Shown here: positions 39,279-49,197 of the stretch, in pieces
Layout of the letters: every line of letters begins with the position of its first letter
Numbering within the stretch: position 1 is the stretch's first letter
Assembly (NCBI RefSeq): GCF_020873895.1
Contig: NZ_JAHWGT010000034.1
Location: forward strand, 1 to 64,000
Direction of reading: 5' to 3'
Origin: Streptomyces sp. DH12
GTDB taxonomy: Bacteria > Actinomycetota > Actinomycetes > Streptomycetales > Streptomycetaceae
Length of the DNA stretch: 64,000 nucleotides
Program-made: the position numbers and the translations under genes
Notes under the pieces: model-generated
What the model saw: only the letters and a program-made list of their open reading frames with translations
Told to the model about the DNA's origin: nothing
Database searches by the model: none

Positions 39279-40034
39279 ATGCGTGTCGCCCTCTTCCTCA
39301 CCTGCGTCAACGACGCGCTCCATCCGGACACGGGCCGTGCCGTGGTGAGGCTCCTGACCCGGCTGGGCGTCGACGTCGACTTCCCGACGGGGCAGACGTG
39401 CTGCGGACAGCCGCACTACAACACCGGCTACCGGCGCCAGGCGGAGCCGCTCGCCCGCCGGTTCGCCGAGGTGTTCGGCGGCTACGACGCGGTGGTCACC
39501 CCGTCCGGCTCCTGCGGGGCCATGGTGCGCGAGCTGTATCCGCGCATGGGCGAGCGGGCCCGGGCGGAGGGCCGGGGGAACGGGCTCGCCCTCGCCGTCG
39601 CGCCCGTCGTCCCGAGGACCTACGAGCTGACGGAGTTCCTCGTGGACGTCCTCGGGGTCACCGACGTGGGGGCGTACTACCCGCACACCGTGACGTACCA
39701 CCCGACCTGCCACGGGCTGCGCGGCCTCCGCCTCGGGGACCGGCCGTACCGGCTGCTGCGGGCCGTGCGGGGGCTGCGGCTCGTGGAGCTGCCCGGCGCG
39801 GAGGAGTGCTGCGGCTTCGGCGGCACGTTCGCCGTGAAGAACGCCGACGTATCCGCCGCGATGGGCGCGGACAAGGTGCGCCACGCCGCCTCGACCGGCG
39901 CCGACGCGCTGTGCGCGGCCGACAACTCCTGTCTGCTGCACCTCGGAGGCATGATGCGCCGCATGGAGGTCGGGGTCCGCCCCGTCCACATCGCCGAGAT
40001 CCTGGCGAGCACCGCACAGGAGGCCCGCGCGTGA
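39279..40034 (+). CDS. lutA: L-lactate utilisation protein LutA ((Fe-S)-binding)
   Basis: A 251-residue iron-sulfur oxidoreductase of the LutA/LldE family with two CCG-type cysteine-rich (DUF224) repeats: QTCCGQPHYNTG near residue 37, and YHPTCHGLRG together with EECCGFGGTFA in the second half. It starts at an ATG with a GGAG site. With LutB and LutC it forms the L-lactate-oxidising complex that turns lactate into pyruvate and feeds the electron-transfer chain. Its stop overlaps the LutB start. No lactate permease or GntR regulator is beside it. Confidence 0.92.
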   Translation: MRVALFLTCVNDALHPDTGRAVVRLLTRLGVDVDFPTGQTCCGQPHYNTGYRRQAEPLARRFAEVFGGYDAVVTPSGSCGAMVRELYPRMGERARAEGRGNGLALAVAPVVPRTYELTEFLVDVLGVTDVGAYYPHTVTYHPTCHGLRGLRLGDRPYRLLRAVRGLRLVELPGAEECCGFGGTFAVKNADVSAAMGADKVRHAASTGADALCAADNSCLLHLGGMMRRMEVGVRPVHIAEILASTAQEARA

Positions 40035-41500
40035 GCGGTACGTACCTCGGCATGCCGTCGTTCCCGCGGGCGGCGCGGCGGGCGGTGCGGGACGCGACCC
40101 TGCGCGGGAACCTGCGGCACGCCACCCGCACCATCCGCGACAAGCGCGCCGCCGCCGTCGCCGAACTCGACGACTGGGCCGAGCTGCGCGAGGCCGGGAA
40201 GCAGATCAAGGACCGCACCCTGCGCCACCTCGACCACCACCTGCTCCGGTTGGAGCGGGCGGTCACCGCGGCGGGCGGGACGGTGCACTGGGCGGCCGAC
40301 GCCGCCTCGGCGAACCGCATCGTCACCGACCTGGTCAAGGCCACCGGCGAGACCGAGGTCGTCAAGGTCAAGTCGATGGCCACGCAGGAGATCGGCCTCA
40401 ACGAAGCCCTCTCGGCGGCGGGCATCCGCGCCTACGAGACGGACCTGGCGGAACTGATCGTGCAACTCGGCGACGACCGCCCCTCCCACATCCTCGTCCC
40501 CGCCATCCACCGCAACCGCGCCGAGATCCGCGACATCTTCGCCCGGCACATGGCCGACTGGGGCCGCCCCGCGCCCGACGGCCTCACCGACGTTCCCGCC
40601 GACCTCGCCGAGGCCGCCCGCCTCCACCTGCGGGAGAAGTTCCTCCGCGCCAAGGTCGGGATCTCCGGCGCGAACTTCATGGTCGCCGAGACCGGCACCC
40701 TCGTCGTCGTCGAGTCGGAGGGCAACGGCCGCATGTGCCTGACCCTCCCCGAGACCCTCATCTCGGTCGTGGGCATCGAGAAGACCGTCCCCACCTGGCA
40801 GGACCTGGAGGTCTTCCTCCAGCTCCTGCCCCGCTCCTCCACCGCCGAGCGCATGAACCCCTACACCAGCACCTGGACCGGCACCACCGACGGCGACGGC
40901 CCCCGCGCCTTCCACCTCGTCCTCCTCGACAACGGCCGCACCGACGCCCTCGCCGACACCGTCGGCCGCCAGACCCTGCGCTGCATCCGCTGCTCCGCCT
41001 GCCTCAACGTCTGCCCCGTCTACGAACGCGCCGGCGGCCACGCCTACGGCTCGACCTACCCCGGTCCGATCGGCGCCGTCCTCACCCCCCTGCTCCGCGG
41101 CACGGCCACCCCGCTCGACGCCTCCCTCCCCTACGCCTCCACGCTCTGCGGCGCCTGCTACGACGTGTGCCCCGTCGCCATCGACATCCCGGAAGTCCTC
41201 GTGCACCTGCGCGAACGGGTCGTCGAGGGCGGCGAGGTGACCCGGCGCGGCGTACGGACCACCCTGCGGCCGGCGAAGGGCCACGCGGCGGAGCGGGCCG
41301 CGATGCGCGCCGCCCGCTGGGTGTTCGACCACCCGGCCGCCCTGCGTGCCGGCGGGCGCCTGGCCGCCGGCACCCGGCGGTGGCACCCGCGGCGGCTGCC
41401 CGGCCCCGGCCGGGCGTGGACGGACAGCCGCGACCTGCCCGAGGTACCGGCGGAGCCGTTCCGGGACTGGTGGCAGCGGACGCGGGGAGGGGCGCGATGA
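40031..41500 (+). CDS. lutB: L-lactate utilisation iron-sulfur protein LutB
   Basis: A 489-residue protein. The N-terminal LUD domain (about 60-290) contains ISGANFMVAETGTLVVVESEGNG. Two [4Fe-4S] motifs follow: CIRCSACLNVCPVY (Cys318, 321, 324, 328) and CGACYDVCPVAID (from Cys373). A C-terminal DUF3390-type tail ends in EPFRDWWQRTRGG. This is the standard LutB/LldF layout. The GTG start overlaps the LutA stop, and its stop overlaps the LutC ATG, so lutABC is a compact operon. Confidence 0.93.
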   Translation: MSGTYLGMPSFPRAARRAVRDATLRGNLRHATRTIRDKRAAAVAELDDWAELREAGKQIKDRTLRHLDHHLLRLERAVTAAGGTVHWAADAASANRIVTDLVKATGETEVVKVKSMATQEIGLNEALSAAGIRAYETDLAELIVQLGDDRPSHILVPAIHRNRAEIRDIFARHMADWGRPAPDGLTDVPADLAEAARLHLREKFLRAKVGISGANFMVAETGTLVVVESEGNGRMCLTLPETLISVVGIEKTVPTWQDLEVFLQLLPRSSTAERMNPYTSTWTGTTDGDGPRAFHLVLLDNGRTDALADTVGRQTLRCIRCSACLNVCPVYERAGGHAYGSTYPGPIGAVLTPLLRGTATPLDASLPYASTLCGACYDVCPVAIDIPEVLVHLRERVVEGGEVTRRGVRTTLRPAKGHAAERAAMRAARWVFDHPAALRAGGRLAAGTRRWHPRRLPGPGRAWTDSRDLPEVPAEPFRDWWQRTRGGAR

Positions 41501-42171
41501 GCGGCGACAGGGACCGGGTGCTCGCCCGGGTGCGCCGCGCCCTGGCGGACGTGCCGCGCGGCGAGCGGCCGCAGGACGTACCGGTGGAGCGCGCGTACGC
41601 GCGGGCGCACGACGACATGGCGGACGGGCGGAGCGTCGACCTGCTGGCCCGCAACCTCGCCGAGTACCGGGCGGTCGTGCACCGCGTCGCGGACGGCGGC
41701 CTGCCGGAGCTGCTCGCGCGGCTCCTCGCCGCCCGGGGCTCGACGTCGGTGCTGGTGCCGCCGGGCCTGCCGCCCGGCTGGTCGGCGGCGTGGGAGGCCA
41801 GGCCCGTGCACGACCGGGGGGCGTCGACCGCGCGCGAGCTGGACGCCGTGGACAGCGTGGTCACCGGGTGCGCGCTGGCCGTCGCGGAGACGGGCACGAT
41901 CGTCCTGGACGGCGGGCCCGACCAGGGCAGGCGGCGCATCACGCTCGTCCCCGACCACCACGTCTGCGTCGTCCGCGTCCCCGACCAGGTCGTCTCCTCG
42001 GTGCCGCAGGCCCTCGCCCGGCTCGACCCGACCCGCCCGCTGACGTGGATCTCCGGTCCGTCGGCCACCAGCGACATCGAGCTGGACCGGGTCGAGGGGG
42101 TGCACGGCCCGCGCCGTCTCGACGTCGTCCTGCTGACGGCGGACCGCCCCGGTCTGGCCGCCCCCGGCTGA
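41497..42171 (+). CDS. lutC: Lactate utilisation protein LutC (LUD domain)
   Basis: A 224-residue LUD-domain protein, the third member of the LutABC complex. ALAVAETGTIVLDGGPDQGRRRITLVPDHHVCVV (about 126-160) is the family core, and SDIELDRVEGVHGPRRLDVVLL the C-terminal signature. Its ATG overlaps the LutB stop. It closes the operon; the next gene runs in the opposite direction. Confidence 0.92.
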   Translation: MSGDRDRVLARVRRALADVPRGERPQDVPVERAYARAHDDMADGRSVDLLARNLAEYRAVVHRVADGGLPELLARLLAARGSTSVLVPPGLPPGWSAAWEARPVHDRGASTARELDAVDSVVTGCALAVAETGTIVLDGGPDQGRRRITLVPDHHVCVVRVPDQVVSSVPQALARLDPTRPLTWISGPSATSDIELDRVEGVHGPRRLDVVLLTADRPGLAAPG

Positions 42172-42254
42172 CCGGCCCCCGCCGACCGCCACTGCCACCG
42201 GCCCCGCTGTCCGGCCCCGCGCCCGGCCCGCTGCCCGGCCCGCGGGCGGCGCGG

Positions 42255-43160
42255 TCAGTCGTGCGGCACGACCGCGACGGGGGCCGGGCTGTGGTGGACG
42301 ACGGCGTGGGTGACTGCCCCGATGTGGGCGCCGACGCGCGTGCGGCGGTTCCTGCGGCCCACCACGACGAGTCGGGCGTCCCGCGCGGCCTCCGCGAGGT
42401 CCCGCGCCGGCCGTCCGCGGCGGCACGTCCGTACGACGGGCACACCGGGGTACTTGTCCGTCCACGGGGCGAGCGCCTCGTCGAGGGACCGGCACGCGTC
42501 CCGGTCGATCTCCGTCAGCAGCAGCGGCAGCGCGGCCATCACGTCGGGCCCGTACAGCGTCGGGACGGCCCAGCTGTGCAGCACCCGCACTCCGCAGCCG
42601 TACCGGTCGGCCGCGGCGAAGCCGAAGGCGAGCGGCTCGTCGCACGGCCGGAACACGTCCAGCCCGATGACGACGTCACCCGCGGCGCCGAGGCCCGGGG
42701 CCCCCGGCTCCGGAGCGTCCCCGCCGGGCGCGGGACGGGCGTGGTCGTGCGGGCGGACCAGGACGACGGGGCGCCGTGCGCGGGCGAGCACGGCCAGCGA
42801 GACGGACCCGGCCAGGAAACCCGCCAGACCGCCCAGCCCCCGCGAGCCCAGCACCAGCGGCTCCGCCCCGTCGGCGGCGGCGCACAGCGCCTCGACCGGG
42901 TCGCCGCACGTCCACTCCGTCTCGACGTCGAGGCCGGGGTGGCGGCGGTGCAGCCGCCTCCGGGCCGCACCGAGCGTCCGCTCGCCCCACCCGCGCGCGG
43001 TCGCCGGGTCGACCAGGCGGGTCCGCGGGTCGTCGTCGCCGTCCCACACCTGGAGCAGGAGCAGCGGCACCCCCCGCCGCAGTGCCTCGGCGGCGGCCCA
43101 GTCCACGGCGGCGAGGCTTTCCCGGGACCCGTCGAGGCCGACGGTGACGGTGTGGGGCAT
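42255..43160 (-). CDS. Universal stress protein (tandem UspA domains)
   Basis: A 301-residue protein with two UspA domains, each with an ATP-binding-type GxxG-9x-G(S/T) motif: VLGSRGLGGLAGFLAGSVS near 105 and VVVGRRNRRTRVGAHIGAVTHAVVHH near 265. The first domain opens VTVGLDGSRESLAAVDWAAAEA. The ATG has a GAGGAG site. It diverges from another Usp gene, and the shared 290-bp region holds two tandem DosR/OsdR-like boxes at 71-104 bp from this start, suggesting hypoxia or redox control. Confidence 0.9.
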   Translation of the reverse strand: MPHTVTVGLDGSRESLAAVDWAAAEALRRGVPLLLLQVWDGDDDPRTRLVDPATARGWGERTLGAARRRLHRRHPGLDVETEWTCGDPVEALCAAADGAEPLVLGSRGLGGLAGFLAGSVSLAVLARARRPVVLVRPHDHARPAPGGDAPEPGAPGLGAAGDVVIGLDVFRPCDEPLAFGFAAADRYGCGVRVLHSWAVPTLYGPDVMAALPLLLTEIDRDACRSLDEALAPWTDKYPGVPVVRTCRRGRPARDLAEAARDARLVVVGRRNRRTRVGAHIGAVTHAVVHHSPAPVAVVPHD

Positions 43161-43230
43161 GGCGGGGCTCCTCGGCAGGGCGGGTACGGGGTGCGCCCCC
43201 ACGGTGGTCGACCCGCGCCGCCGGCACAGG

Positions 43231-43264
43231 GGGCCGCAGGTCCCTGCCGGGGGCCGATGGTCCC
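43231..43264. promoter_or_regulatory. Tandem DosR/OsdR-like boxes
   Basis: GGGCCGCAGGTCCC (43231-43244) and GGGCCGATGGTCCC (43251-43264), exactly 20 bp apart, so on the same face of the helix. Both fit the GGGNC-N4-GNCCC palindrome of DevR/DosR-type response regulators. A weaker third copy, GGGACCTGCGGGCG, is at 43299-43312. The regulator is not in the window. Confidence 0.5.
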
Positions 43265-43450
43265 TCCCCCGCCCGGCGGGGGACCCCTCCCGTACGGCGG
43301 GACCTGCGGGCGGCCTCCGCGCGGTGGCCCGAACGGCCGTCCCACGAGGGCCGACCGGCCCTCGGCGAGCGGCTCCGCGCCGGGTGATGATCGGCGACGG
43401 AGAGCCCGGCCGGAGCGGCCGTGCCCGTCGAACCGTATGGAGGCCATCCC

Positions 43451-44329
43451 ATGACCCGCGCCATCGCCGTAGGAGTGGACGGATCCGCGGAAAGCCTGGC
43501 CGCGGCCGACTGGGCGGCGCACGAGGCCGCGCTGCGCGGGGTGCCGCTGCGCATCGTGCACGCCTGGCTCTGGCAGCCGCTGGACGTGCCCGTCGTACAG
43601 GACAGGCAGACGCAGGCCGAGGCGGCCCAGGCCGTGCTGCGCGAGGCGCGGACGCGCGTCGCCGACCGGTACCCGGACCTCGCCCTCTCCGTCGAGGTGC
43701 TGCACGACACGGCGGTCGCCGCGCTGCTGCGGGAGGCGGCGGCGGCCGACATGTTGGTCCTCGGCTCGCGGGGGTACGGGGCCCTCGTCGGCTTCCTCGT
43801 CGGCTCGTACGGGCAGCAGGTGATCGCCGCCGCGGAGCGGCCCGTGGTGTCCGTGCGGGCCGGGGACGGGGGCGCCCTCGCCCTCCGCGCGACGGGCGGA
43901 GAGGTCGTCGTCGGCCAGCAGGGCGAGCCGGAGGAGAGCGCCGCGGTGCTCGGCTTCGCCTTCGAGGCGGCGGCCGCGCGCGGCGCGGCCGTACGGGCCG
44001 TCCGGGCATGGAGCCTGCCGTCGATCTACGCCTACAGCCCCGGCTCGCTGCGCCTCGCCGACGAGGCGGGAGGGCTGGAGCCGTTCGAGGAGAAGGCGCT
44101 GGCGGAGGCGCTCGCCCCGTGGCGGGAGCGGTACCCGGACGTCCCGGTCGTCGAGCACGTCGAGCTGGGCAGCGCGGGGCAGGTCCTGCTCTCGGCGCTG
44201 ACGGACGCGCGGCTGCTCGTCGTCGGCCGCAGGGCGCGCCGCGGACCGGTGGGGACCCGTATCGGGTCGGTCGCGCACGCCGCGCTGCACCACGCACCCT
44301 GCCCCGTCGCGGTCGTACCGCACGACTGA
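43451..44329 (+). CDS. Universal stress protein (tandem UspA domains)
   Basis: A 292-residue protein with two UspA domains. The first begins IAVGVDGSAESLAAADWAAHEA and has the nucleotide motif VLGSRGYGALVGFLVGSYGQQV near 108; the second ends VVGRRARRGPVGTRIGSVAHAALHHAPCPVAVVPHD. The ATG at 43451 has GGAGG 8 bp upstream and is preferred over an ATG 30 bp earlier. It diverges from the other Usp gene across the DosR-like boxes and is followed by a strong terminator. Confidence 0.9.
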   Translation: MTRAIAVGVDGSAESLAAADWAAHEAALRGVPLRIVHAWLWQPLDVPVVQDRQTQAEAAQAVLREARTRVADRYPDLALSVEVLHDTAVAALLREAAAADMLVLGSRGYGALVGFLVGSYGQQVIAAAERPVVSVRAGDGGALALRATGGEVVVGQQGEPEESAAVLGFAFEAAAARGAAVRAVRAWSLPSIYAYSPGSLRLADEAGGLEPFEEKALAEALAPWRERYPDVPVVEHVELGSAGQVLLSALTDARLLVVGRRARRGPVGTRIGSVAHAALHHAPCPVAVVPHD

Positions 44330-44336
44330 CGTCCCC

Positions 44337-44379
44337 GGGCCCGCCGGGCAGGGATCGTGTGGCCCTGCCCGGCGGGCCC
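44337..44379 (+). terminator. Perfect 17-bp-stem terminator
   Basis: Arms at 44337-44353 and 44363-44379 pair without mismatch around a 9-bp loop, eight bases after the Usp stop. Confidence 0.85.
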
Positions 44380-44554
44380 GTGCCTGTGGCCTTCGTACCC
44401 CCGGCCGATCGTGCGCCCCCGCCGGCGGGACGTGGGGGCATCCGGCCGGGACGCACGGGCCCTTCGGCCCTGCCGCGCCGCCGGGTGCCGGGGGACGCTG
44501 GTCGCCGGGCGCCCGAGTGCCCGGGGGACGAGCACGGAGCCGAAGGTGGACATC

Positions 44555-45019
44555 ATGAAGGACCAGGCCGCGCGACCGACGGTGGACGGGCGCCGTGAGG
44601 CCGTGGCGCCGCGGCGGGTGGCGCCACTCGACCGCGCCGAGGCACTGCGGCTGCTGGGCACCGTCTCCCTGGGCCGCATCGTGTTCACCCAGCGGGCGCT
44701 GCCGGCCGTCCGCCCGGTCAACCACCTCATGGACGGCGACGACGTCATCGTGCGGCTGCACGACGGCGCGACGCTCGCCTCCCTGGTGGCGCCCGCGGAC
44801 GCGCCGGGCATCGTGGTGGCCTACGAAGCCGACGCCATCGACCCCGAGACGCACGTCGGCTGGAGCGTGGTGGTCACCGGGTACGCCCGCCGGGTCACCG
44901 ACGCCGCCGACCTCGCGCGCTTGGCCGCCCGCCTCCGCCCGTGGGCGCACCACCCAGCCGTCAACGCCGCCCTGCGCATCCGCCCGGACCTGGTGACGGG
45001 CCTGCGCCTCGTCCCGTAG
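44555..45019 (+). CDS. Pyridoxamine 5'-phosphate oxidase-fold flavin-binding protein
   Basis: A 154-residue split-barrel protein of the PPOX/FMN-binding type. APLDRAEALRLLGTVSLGRIVFTQRALPAVRPVNHLMDGDDVIVRLHDG is the typical opening and WSVVVTGYARRVTDAADLARL the core strand. Such small proteins bind FMN, haem or F420; they are common beside Usp genes in DosR-type regulons. The ATG at 44555 has AAGGTGG upstream; a GTG nine bases earlier is in frame but has poor spacing. Confidence 0.8.
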   Translation: MKDQAARPTVDGRREAVAPRRVAPLDRAEALRLLGTVSLGRIVFTQRALPAVRPVNHLMDGDDVIVRLHDGATLASLVAPADAPGIVVAYEADAIDPETHVGWSVVVTGYARRVTDAADLARLAARLRPWAHHPAVNAALRIRPDLVTGLRLVP

Positions 45020-45122
45020 CGGCCCGGGCCCGGCCGGCGGCGACCGGCGCCCGCCCCCGCGCTCCCCGGCCGCGGCAGGGGAGACCCGGGGGCAGGCCGG
45101 AGGCGCGGGGGCCGGCAGGTGG

Positions 45123-47507
45123 TCAGCCGGTCCACGTCCAGTCTGCGACCTCGGGCATGTCGGTGCCGTGCTCCCGGATCCAGGCGTGGTGGCGGACGCG
45201 CGCGTCGGCCATGGCCTGCCGCACCCCGGCGGCGCGTACGCCGAGGCCGGGGACGCGGTCGATGACGTCCATCACGAGCCGGTAGCGGTCGAGGTCGTTG
45301 CGGACGACCATGTCGAAGGGGGTCGTGGTGGTGCCGACCTCCTTGTACCCGCGCACGTGCAGGTGCGGGTGGCCGGTGCGGCGGTAGGCCAGGCGGTGCA
45401 CCAGCCAGGGGTAGCCGTGGTACGCGAAGACCACCGGCCTGTCCGGGGTGAACAGCGCGTCGTACTCGGCGTCGGACATCCCGTGAGGGTGCTCCTCCCG
45501 CGGCATGAGCCGGGTCATGTCGACCACGTTCACCACCCGGACCGCGAGTTCGGGCAGGTGGCGCCGCAGCAGGGTGACCGCCGCCAGGACCTCCTCGGTG
45601 GGTACGTCGCCGGCGCAGGCCAGCACCACGTCGGGCTCGCGCGTGCCGTCCTCGCTGCCCGCCCACTCCCACACCCCGGCGCCGCGGGCGCAGTGGGCGT
45701 GGGCGTCGTCGAGGGAGAGCCAGTCGAAGCAGGGCTGCTTGCCGGCGACGATCACGTTGACGTGGTCGCGGCTGCGCAGGGCGTGGTCGGCGACGCACAG
45801 GAGGGTGTTGGCGTCCGGGGGGAGGTGGACGCGGACGACTTCGGGGCTCTTGTTGAGGACGTGGTCGACGAAGCCGGGGTCCTGGTGCGAGAAGCCGTTG
45901 TGGTCCTGACGCCAGACGTGGGAGGTCAGCAGGTAGTTGAGGGAGGCGACGGGGGCGCGCCAGTGCAGGGCCCGGGAGGTCCCGAGCCACTTGATGTGCT
46001 GGTTGACCATGGAGTCGACGATGTGGACGAACGCCTCGTAGCAGGAGAACAGTCCGTGGCGGCCGGTGAGGAGGTAGCCCTCCAGCCAGCCCTGGCAAGT
46101 GTGCTCGGAGAGGATCTCCATGACGCGGCCGTGCCGGTCGAGGTGCTCGTCCGTGTCGAGGACGGGCTCCTGCCACGCCTTGCCGCTCGCCCCGTACACC
46201 GCCTGCAGGCGGTTGGACGCGGTCTCGTCGGGGCCCACCAGCCGGAAGTCGCGGCGGTCGGCGGTGGCCGCCATGACGGCCTCCAGCAGGTCCCCGAGGA
46301 CCCGGGTCGGCTCGTGGCGGGTGCCGCCCGGCCGGTCCACCGGCACGGCGAAGCGCTCCAGGGGCGGCATGGGCAGGTCGCGGAGGAGCAGACCGCCGTT
46401 GGCGTGGCGGGTCGCGCCCAGCCTTCGTTCGCCGTCCGGGACGCAGTCGAGCACCTGCGGCCGCGGCCTGCCGTCCTCGTCGAAGAGCTCCTCGGGACGG
46501 TAGGAGCGCAGCCACGCCTCCAGTTGCCCGCGGTGCGCCGGGTCGTCGCGGACGCCGGACAGGGGCACCTGGTGGGCGCGCCAGGTGCCTTCGACGGGCA
46601 GGCCGTCGACCTCGGCGGGCCCGGTCCACCCCTTGGGGGTGCGGAGCACGATCACGGGCCACCGGGGCCGCCCTCCCCCGCCCCCGTCGCGCGCCTCGCG
46701 CTGGATGTGCCGGACGCGGTCGAGCGCCGTGTCCATCGCGGCGGCCATGGCCCGGTGCACCCGGTGCGGCTCGTCGCCGGTGACGTGCAGGGGGTCGTGT
46801 CCGTATCCGCGCAGCAGCTCGTCGAGCTCCTCCTCCGGGAGCCGGGCGAGCACGGTCGGGTTGGCGATCTTGTAGCCGTTGAGGTGGAGGACGGGCAGGA
46901 CCGCTCCGTCCCGGACCGGGTCGAGGAACTTGTTGGAGTGCCAGGAGGCGGCGAGCGGCCCGGTCTCCGCCTCGCCGTCGCCGATGACGCACGCCACCAC
47001 GAGGTCGGGGTTGTCGAACGCGGCGCCGTAGGCGTGGGAGAGCGCGTAGCCGAGCTCGCCGCCCTCGTGGATGGACCCGGGGGTCTCCGGCGCCACGTGG
47101 CTCGGCACCCCGCCGGGGAAGGAGAACTGCCGGAAGAGCCGGGTCATGCCCTCCTCGTCCCGGCTCACGTCCGGGTACGTCTCGGTGTAGCTGCCTTCGA
47201 GCCAGGAGTTGGCGAGTACCGCAGGACCGCCGTGGCCGGGGCCCCAGACGCACAGGGCGTCCAGGCCGCGCCGCCGGATCACCCGGTTGAGGTGGGTGTA
47301 CACGAGGTTGAGGCCGGGGGACGTGCCCCAGTGGCCCAGCAGGCGCGGCTTGATGTGCGCCGCCTCCAGCGGTTTCCTCAGCAGCGCGTTGTCCATGAGG
47401 TAGATCTGCCCGACCGACAGGTAGTTGGCCGCCCTCCAGTGGGCGTCGACCGCGGCGAGTTCCCCGTCGGTGAGCGGGGAGCCTTCCGGACGCTCGTCGT
47501 TGCTCAT
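45123..47507 (-). CDS. xfp: Xylulose-5-phosphate/fructose-6-phosphate phosphoketolase
   Basis: A 794-residue thiamine-diphosphate enzyme that splits xylulose 5-phosphate or fructose 6-phosphate with phosphate to acetyl phosphate and a sugar phosphate. Family landmarks are [25 protein letters not shown] at the start, [39 protein letters not shown], and the ThDP-binding [19 protein letters not shown]. Then come [24 protein letters not shown] and [13 protein letters not shown]. Length is standard. It lies 178 bp downstream of the D-lactate dehydrogenase gene on the same strand, and both fit a fermentative or overflow role. The ATG follows a GGAGGAAGC-type site. Confidence 0.95.
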   Translation of the reverse strand: MSNDERPEGSPLTDGELAAVDAHWRAANYLSVGQIYLMDNALLRKPLEAAHIKPRLLGHWGTSPGLNLVYTHLNRVIRRRGLDALCVWGPGHGGPAVLANSWLEGSYTETYPDVSRDEEGMTRLFRQFSFPGGVPSHVAPETPGSIHEGGELGYALSHAYGAAFDNPDLVVACVIGDGEAETGPLAASWHSNKFLDPVRDGAVLPVLHLNGYKIANPTVLARLPEEELDELLRGYGHDPLHVTGDEPHRVHRAMAAAMDTALDRVRHIQREARDGGGGGRPRWPVIVLRTPKGWTGPAEVDGLPVEGTWRAHQVPLSGVRDDPAHRGQLEAWLRSYRPEELFDEDGRPRPQVLDCVPDGERRLGATRHANGGLLLRDLPMPPLERFAVPVDRPGGTRHEPTRVLGDLLEAVMAATADRRDFRLVGPDETASNRLQAVYGASGKAWQEPVLDTDEHLDRHGRVMEILSEHTCQGWLEGYLLTGRHGLFSCYEAFVHIVDSMVNQHIKWLGTSRALHWRAPVASLNYLLTSHVWRQDHNGFSHQDPGFVDHVLNKSPEVVRVHLPPDANTLLCVADHALRSRDHVNVIVAGKQPCFDWLSLDDAHAHCARGAGVWEWAGSEDGTREPDVVLACAGDVPTEEVLAAVTLLRRHLPELAVRVVNVVDMTRLMPREEHPHGMSDAEYDALFTPDRPVVFAYHGYPWLVHRLAYRRTGHPHLHVRGYKEVGTTTTPFDMVVRNDLDRYRLVMDVIDRVPGLGVRAAGVRQAMADARVRHHAWIREHGTDMPEVADWTWTG

Positions 47508-47685
47508 GCTTCCTCCGTCTCGTGGGGGCCGCCGGCGCGCCTTGCCCCGGGGGGGTGCCGGCGCCGCACGGCCCGGCACGGACCGCGGCTCTCCCGGGCG
47601 GCCCCCGCCTCATGGTCGTCCGTGTACCGCCCGCGGGCACCGTGACACCGGCCGCGCGGCGGCGGGAAGGGCCGGATGGGCCCGG

Positions 47686-48696
47686 TCACGGGGCCGCGGG
47701 TCCCGGCGGCACCAGGACGTCGTCGCCGGTCCGTCCGGCGAGGTAGTCGTCGATGTTGCGGACCGTGGTGCCGACGATCTGCGTCACGGCGTCCCGGGTG
47801 AAGTACGCCTGGTGGGAGGTGATCAGCACGTTTCGGAAGGTCATCAGCCGGGCGAGGACGTCGTCGGTCATCACCTCCAGCGACTTGTCGAGGAAGAACA
47901 CCCCCGCCTCCTCCTCGTAGACGTCGAGCGCGACACCGTCGAGACGACCGGCGCGCAGGGTCTCCACCAGGGCGCGGGCGTCGATGAGGCCGCCGCGGCC
48001 GGTGTTGACGAGGATGGCGTCCCGTCGCATCAGCGCGAGCGCCGCGGCGTCCACCAGGTGGTGGGTCTGCGGGACGAGCGGTACGTGCAGGCTGATCAGG
48101 TCGGACTCCGCGAAGAGGCGGTCCCGCTCGACGTACTCCATGCCGAGTTCCCGGCACGCGGGGTTCTCGGTGACGTCCCAGCCGAGGAGCCGCATGCCGA
48201 AGCCGTGCGCGATCCGCGCGAACGCCGTGCCGATCTTGCCGGTGCCGAGGACGCCGACGGTCCTGCCGCGCAGGTCACGGCCCATCAGGCCCGCGAGGCG
48301 GAAGTCGAACTCCCGGGTCCGCCCGACCGCCCTGACCAGCCGGCGATTCACCGCGAGGGCCAGCGTCCAGGCGAACTCGGCCACCGAGTACGGCGAGTAG
48401 GACGACACCCGGGCCACCCCGACGCCGACCCTGCGGGCCGCGTCGAGGTCGATGTTGTTGTAGCCGGTGGAGCGCTGGACGACCATGCGGGTGCCGCCCT
48501 CGCGCAGGACGGCCAGGACGGCCGCGTCGAGGACGTCGTTCACGCTGCTGCAGAGGATCTCGTACCCGGCGGCCGTAGCCGCGGTGTCCCCGTCGAGGAA
48601 GAAGTCGAGGCACCGGATCCGGTGGCGGTCGGCGAGCGCCGCCTCCAGCAGGGGACGTTCGTCGGGGACCACCCCGTACGCGACGACCTCGACCAT
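47686..48696 (-). CDS. D-2-hydroxyacid dehydrogenase, fermentative D-lactate dehydrogenase type
   Basis: A 336-residue NAD-dependent dehydrogenase of the LdhA class. The NAD motif GRTVGVLGTGKIGTAFARIAHGFGMRLLGWDV starts near 144. Catalytic Arg is in VNTGRGGLIDARALVETL, Glu in the LDVYEEEAGVFF segment, and His in LITSHQAYFTRDAV. The YEEEAGVFFLDKS stretch is characteristic of fermentative D-LDH rather than glyoxylate or phosphoglycerate enzymes. It would regenerate NAD by reducing pyruvate to D-lactate. A GGAGAGGAG site precedes the ATG. It lies upstream of the phosphoketolase gene on the same strand. Confidence 0.9.
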   Translation of the reverse strand: MVEVVAYGVVPDERPLLEAALADRHRIRCLDFFLDGDTAATAAGYEILCSSVNDVLDAAVLAVLREGGTRMVVQRSTGYNNIDLDAARRVGVGVARVSSYSPYSVAEFAWTLALAVNRRLVRAVGRTREFDFRLAGLMGRDLRGRTVGVLGTGKIGTAFARIAHGFGMRLLGWDVTENPACRELGMEYVERDRLFAESDLISLHVPLVPQTHHLVDAAALALMRRDAILVNTGRGGLIDARALVETLRAGRLDGVALDVYEEEAGVFFLDKSLEVMTDDVLARLMTFRNVLITSHQAYFTRDAVTQIVGTTVRNIDDYLAGRTGDDVLVPPGPAAP

Positions 48697-49197
48697 GCGC
48701 GGCTCCTCTCCCGTGCCCGTGCCCGCCCCCGCGACCGTGGCGCCTGCCCGTCGCCGGGGGTCCGCCGCGCGTACGCGGCTGCCGTGGTCGCCGCGCGGGA
48801 CGGCGGCCCGCTGTCCCTTCCTACGGCACCCGGGGCACCGCCCGCCACCGGTCGCACGCACCGGGAGCCCGGGCGGCCGGCGTGCCGGCGCCGCCCGCGC
48901 CGGTGGCCGGCGTGGCGCTCCGGCCGGACCGGCCCCGGCCGCACGGCGGCGACACACGACCGCGGCGGCACGGCGGCGGCACGGGCCGCCCGGGAACACT
49001 GCCGGACGCCGGCAGTGTCGCTTCACCCACCCAGGTGGGACGATCCCCCGGACGGCACGGCCGTGCGGCGGCCGACCCCAGCACGCGGAGACCGGGCACG
49101 CGCCGGCGGTGGTCGCCGTGCCCGGCGGGGGCCTCCCGCCTCGCCCGGGTGCGGCGGGCCGGGCCCGGCCGGGCGGCGGGAGGGGAAGGGGGGAGAC
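48697..49197. other. Divergent regulatory region with inverted repeats
   Basis: About 500 bp between the D-LDH and RCK-protein genes. It contains a perfect 10-bp-stem inverted repeat, ACACTGCCGG-acg-CCGGCAGTGT (48996-49018), and a palindrome GCACGGCCGTGC near 49056. No convincing gene or consensus promoter was found. Confidence 0.4.
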
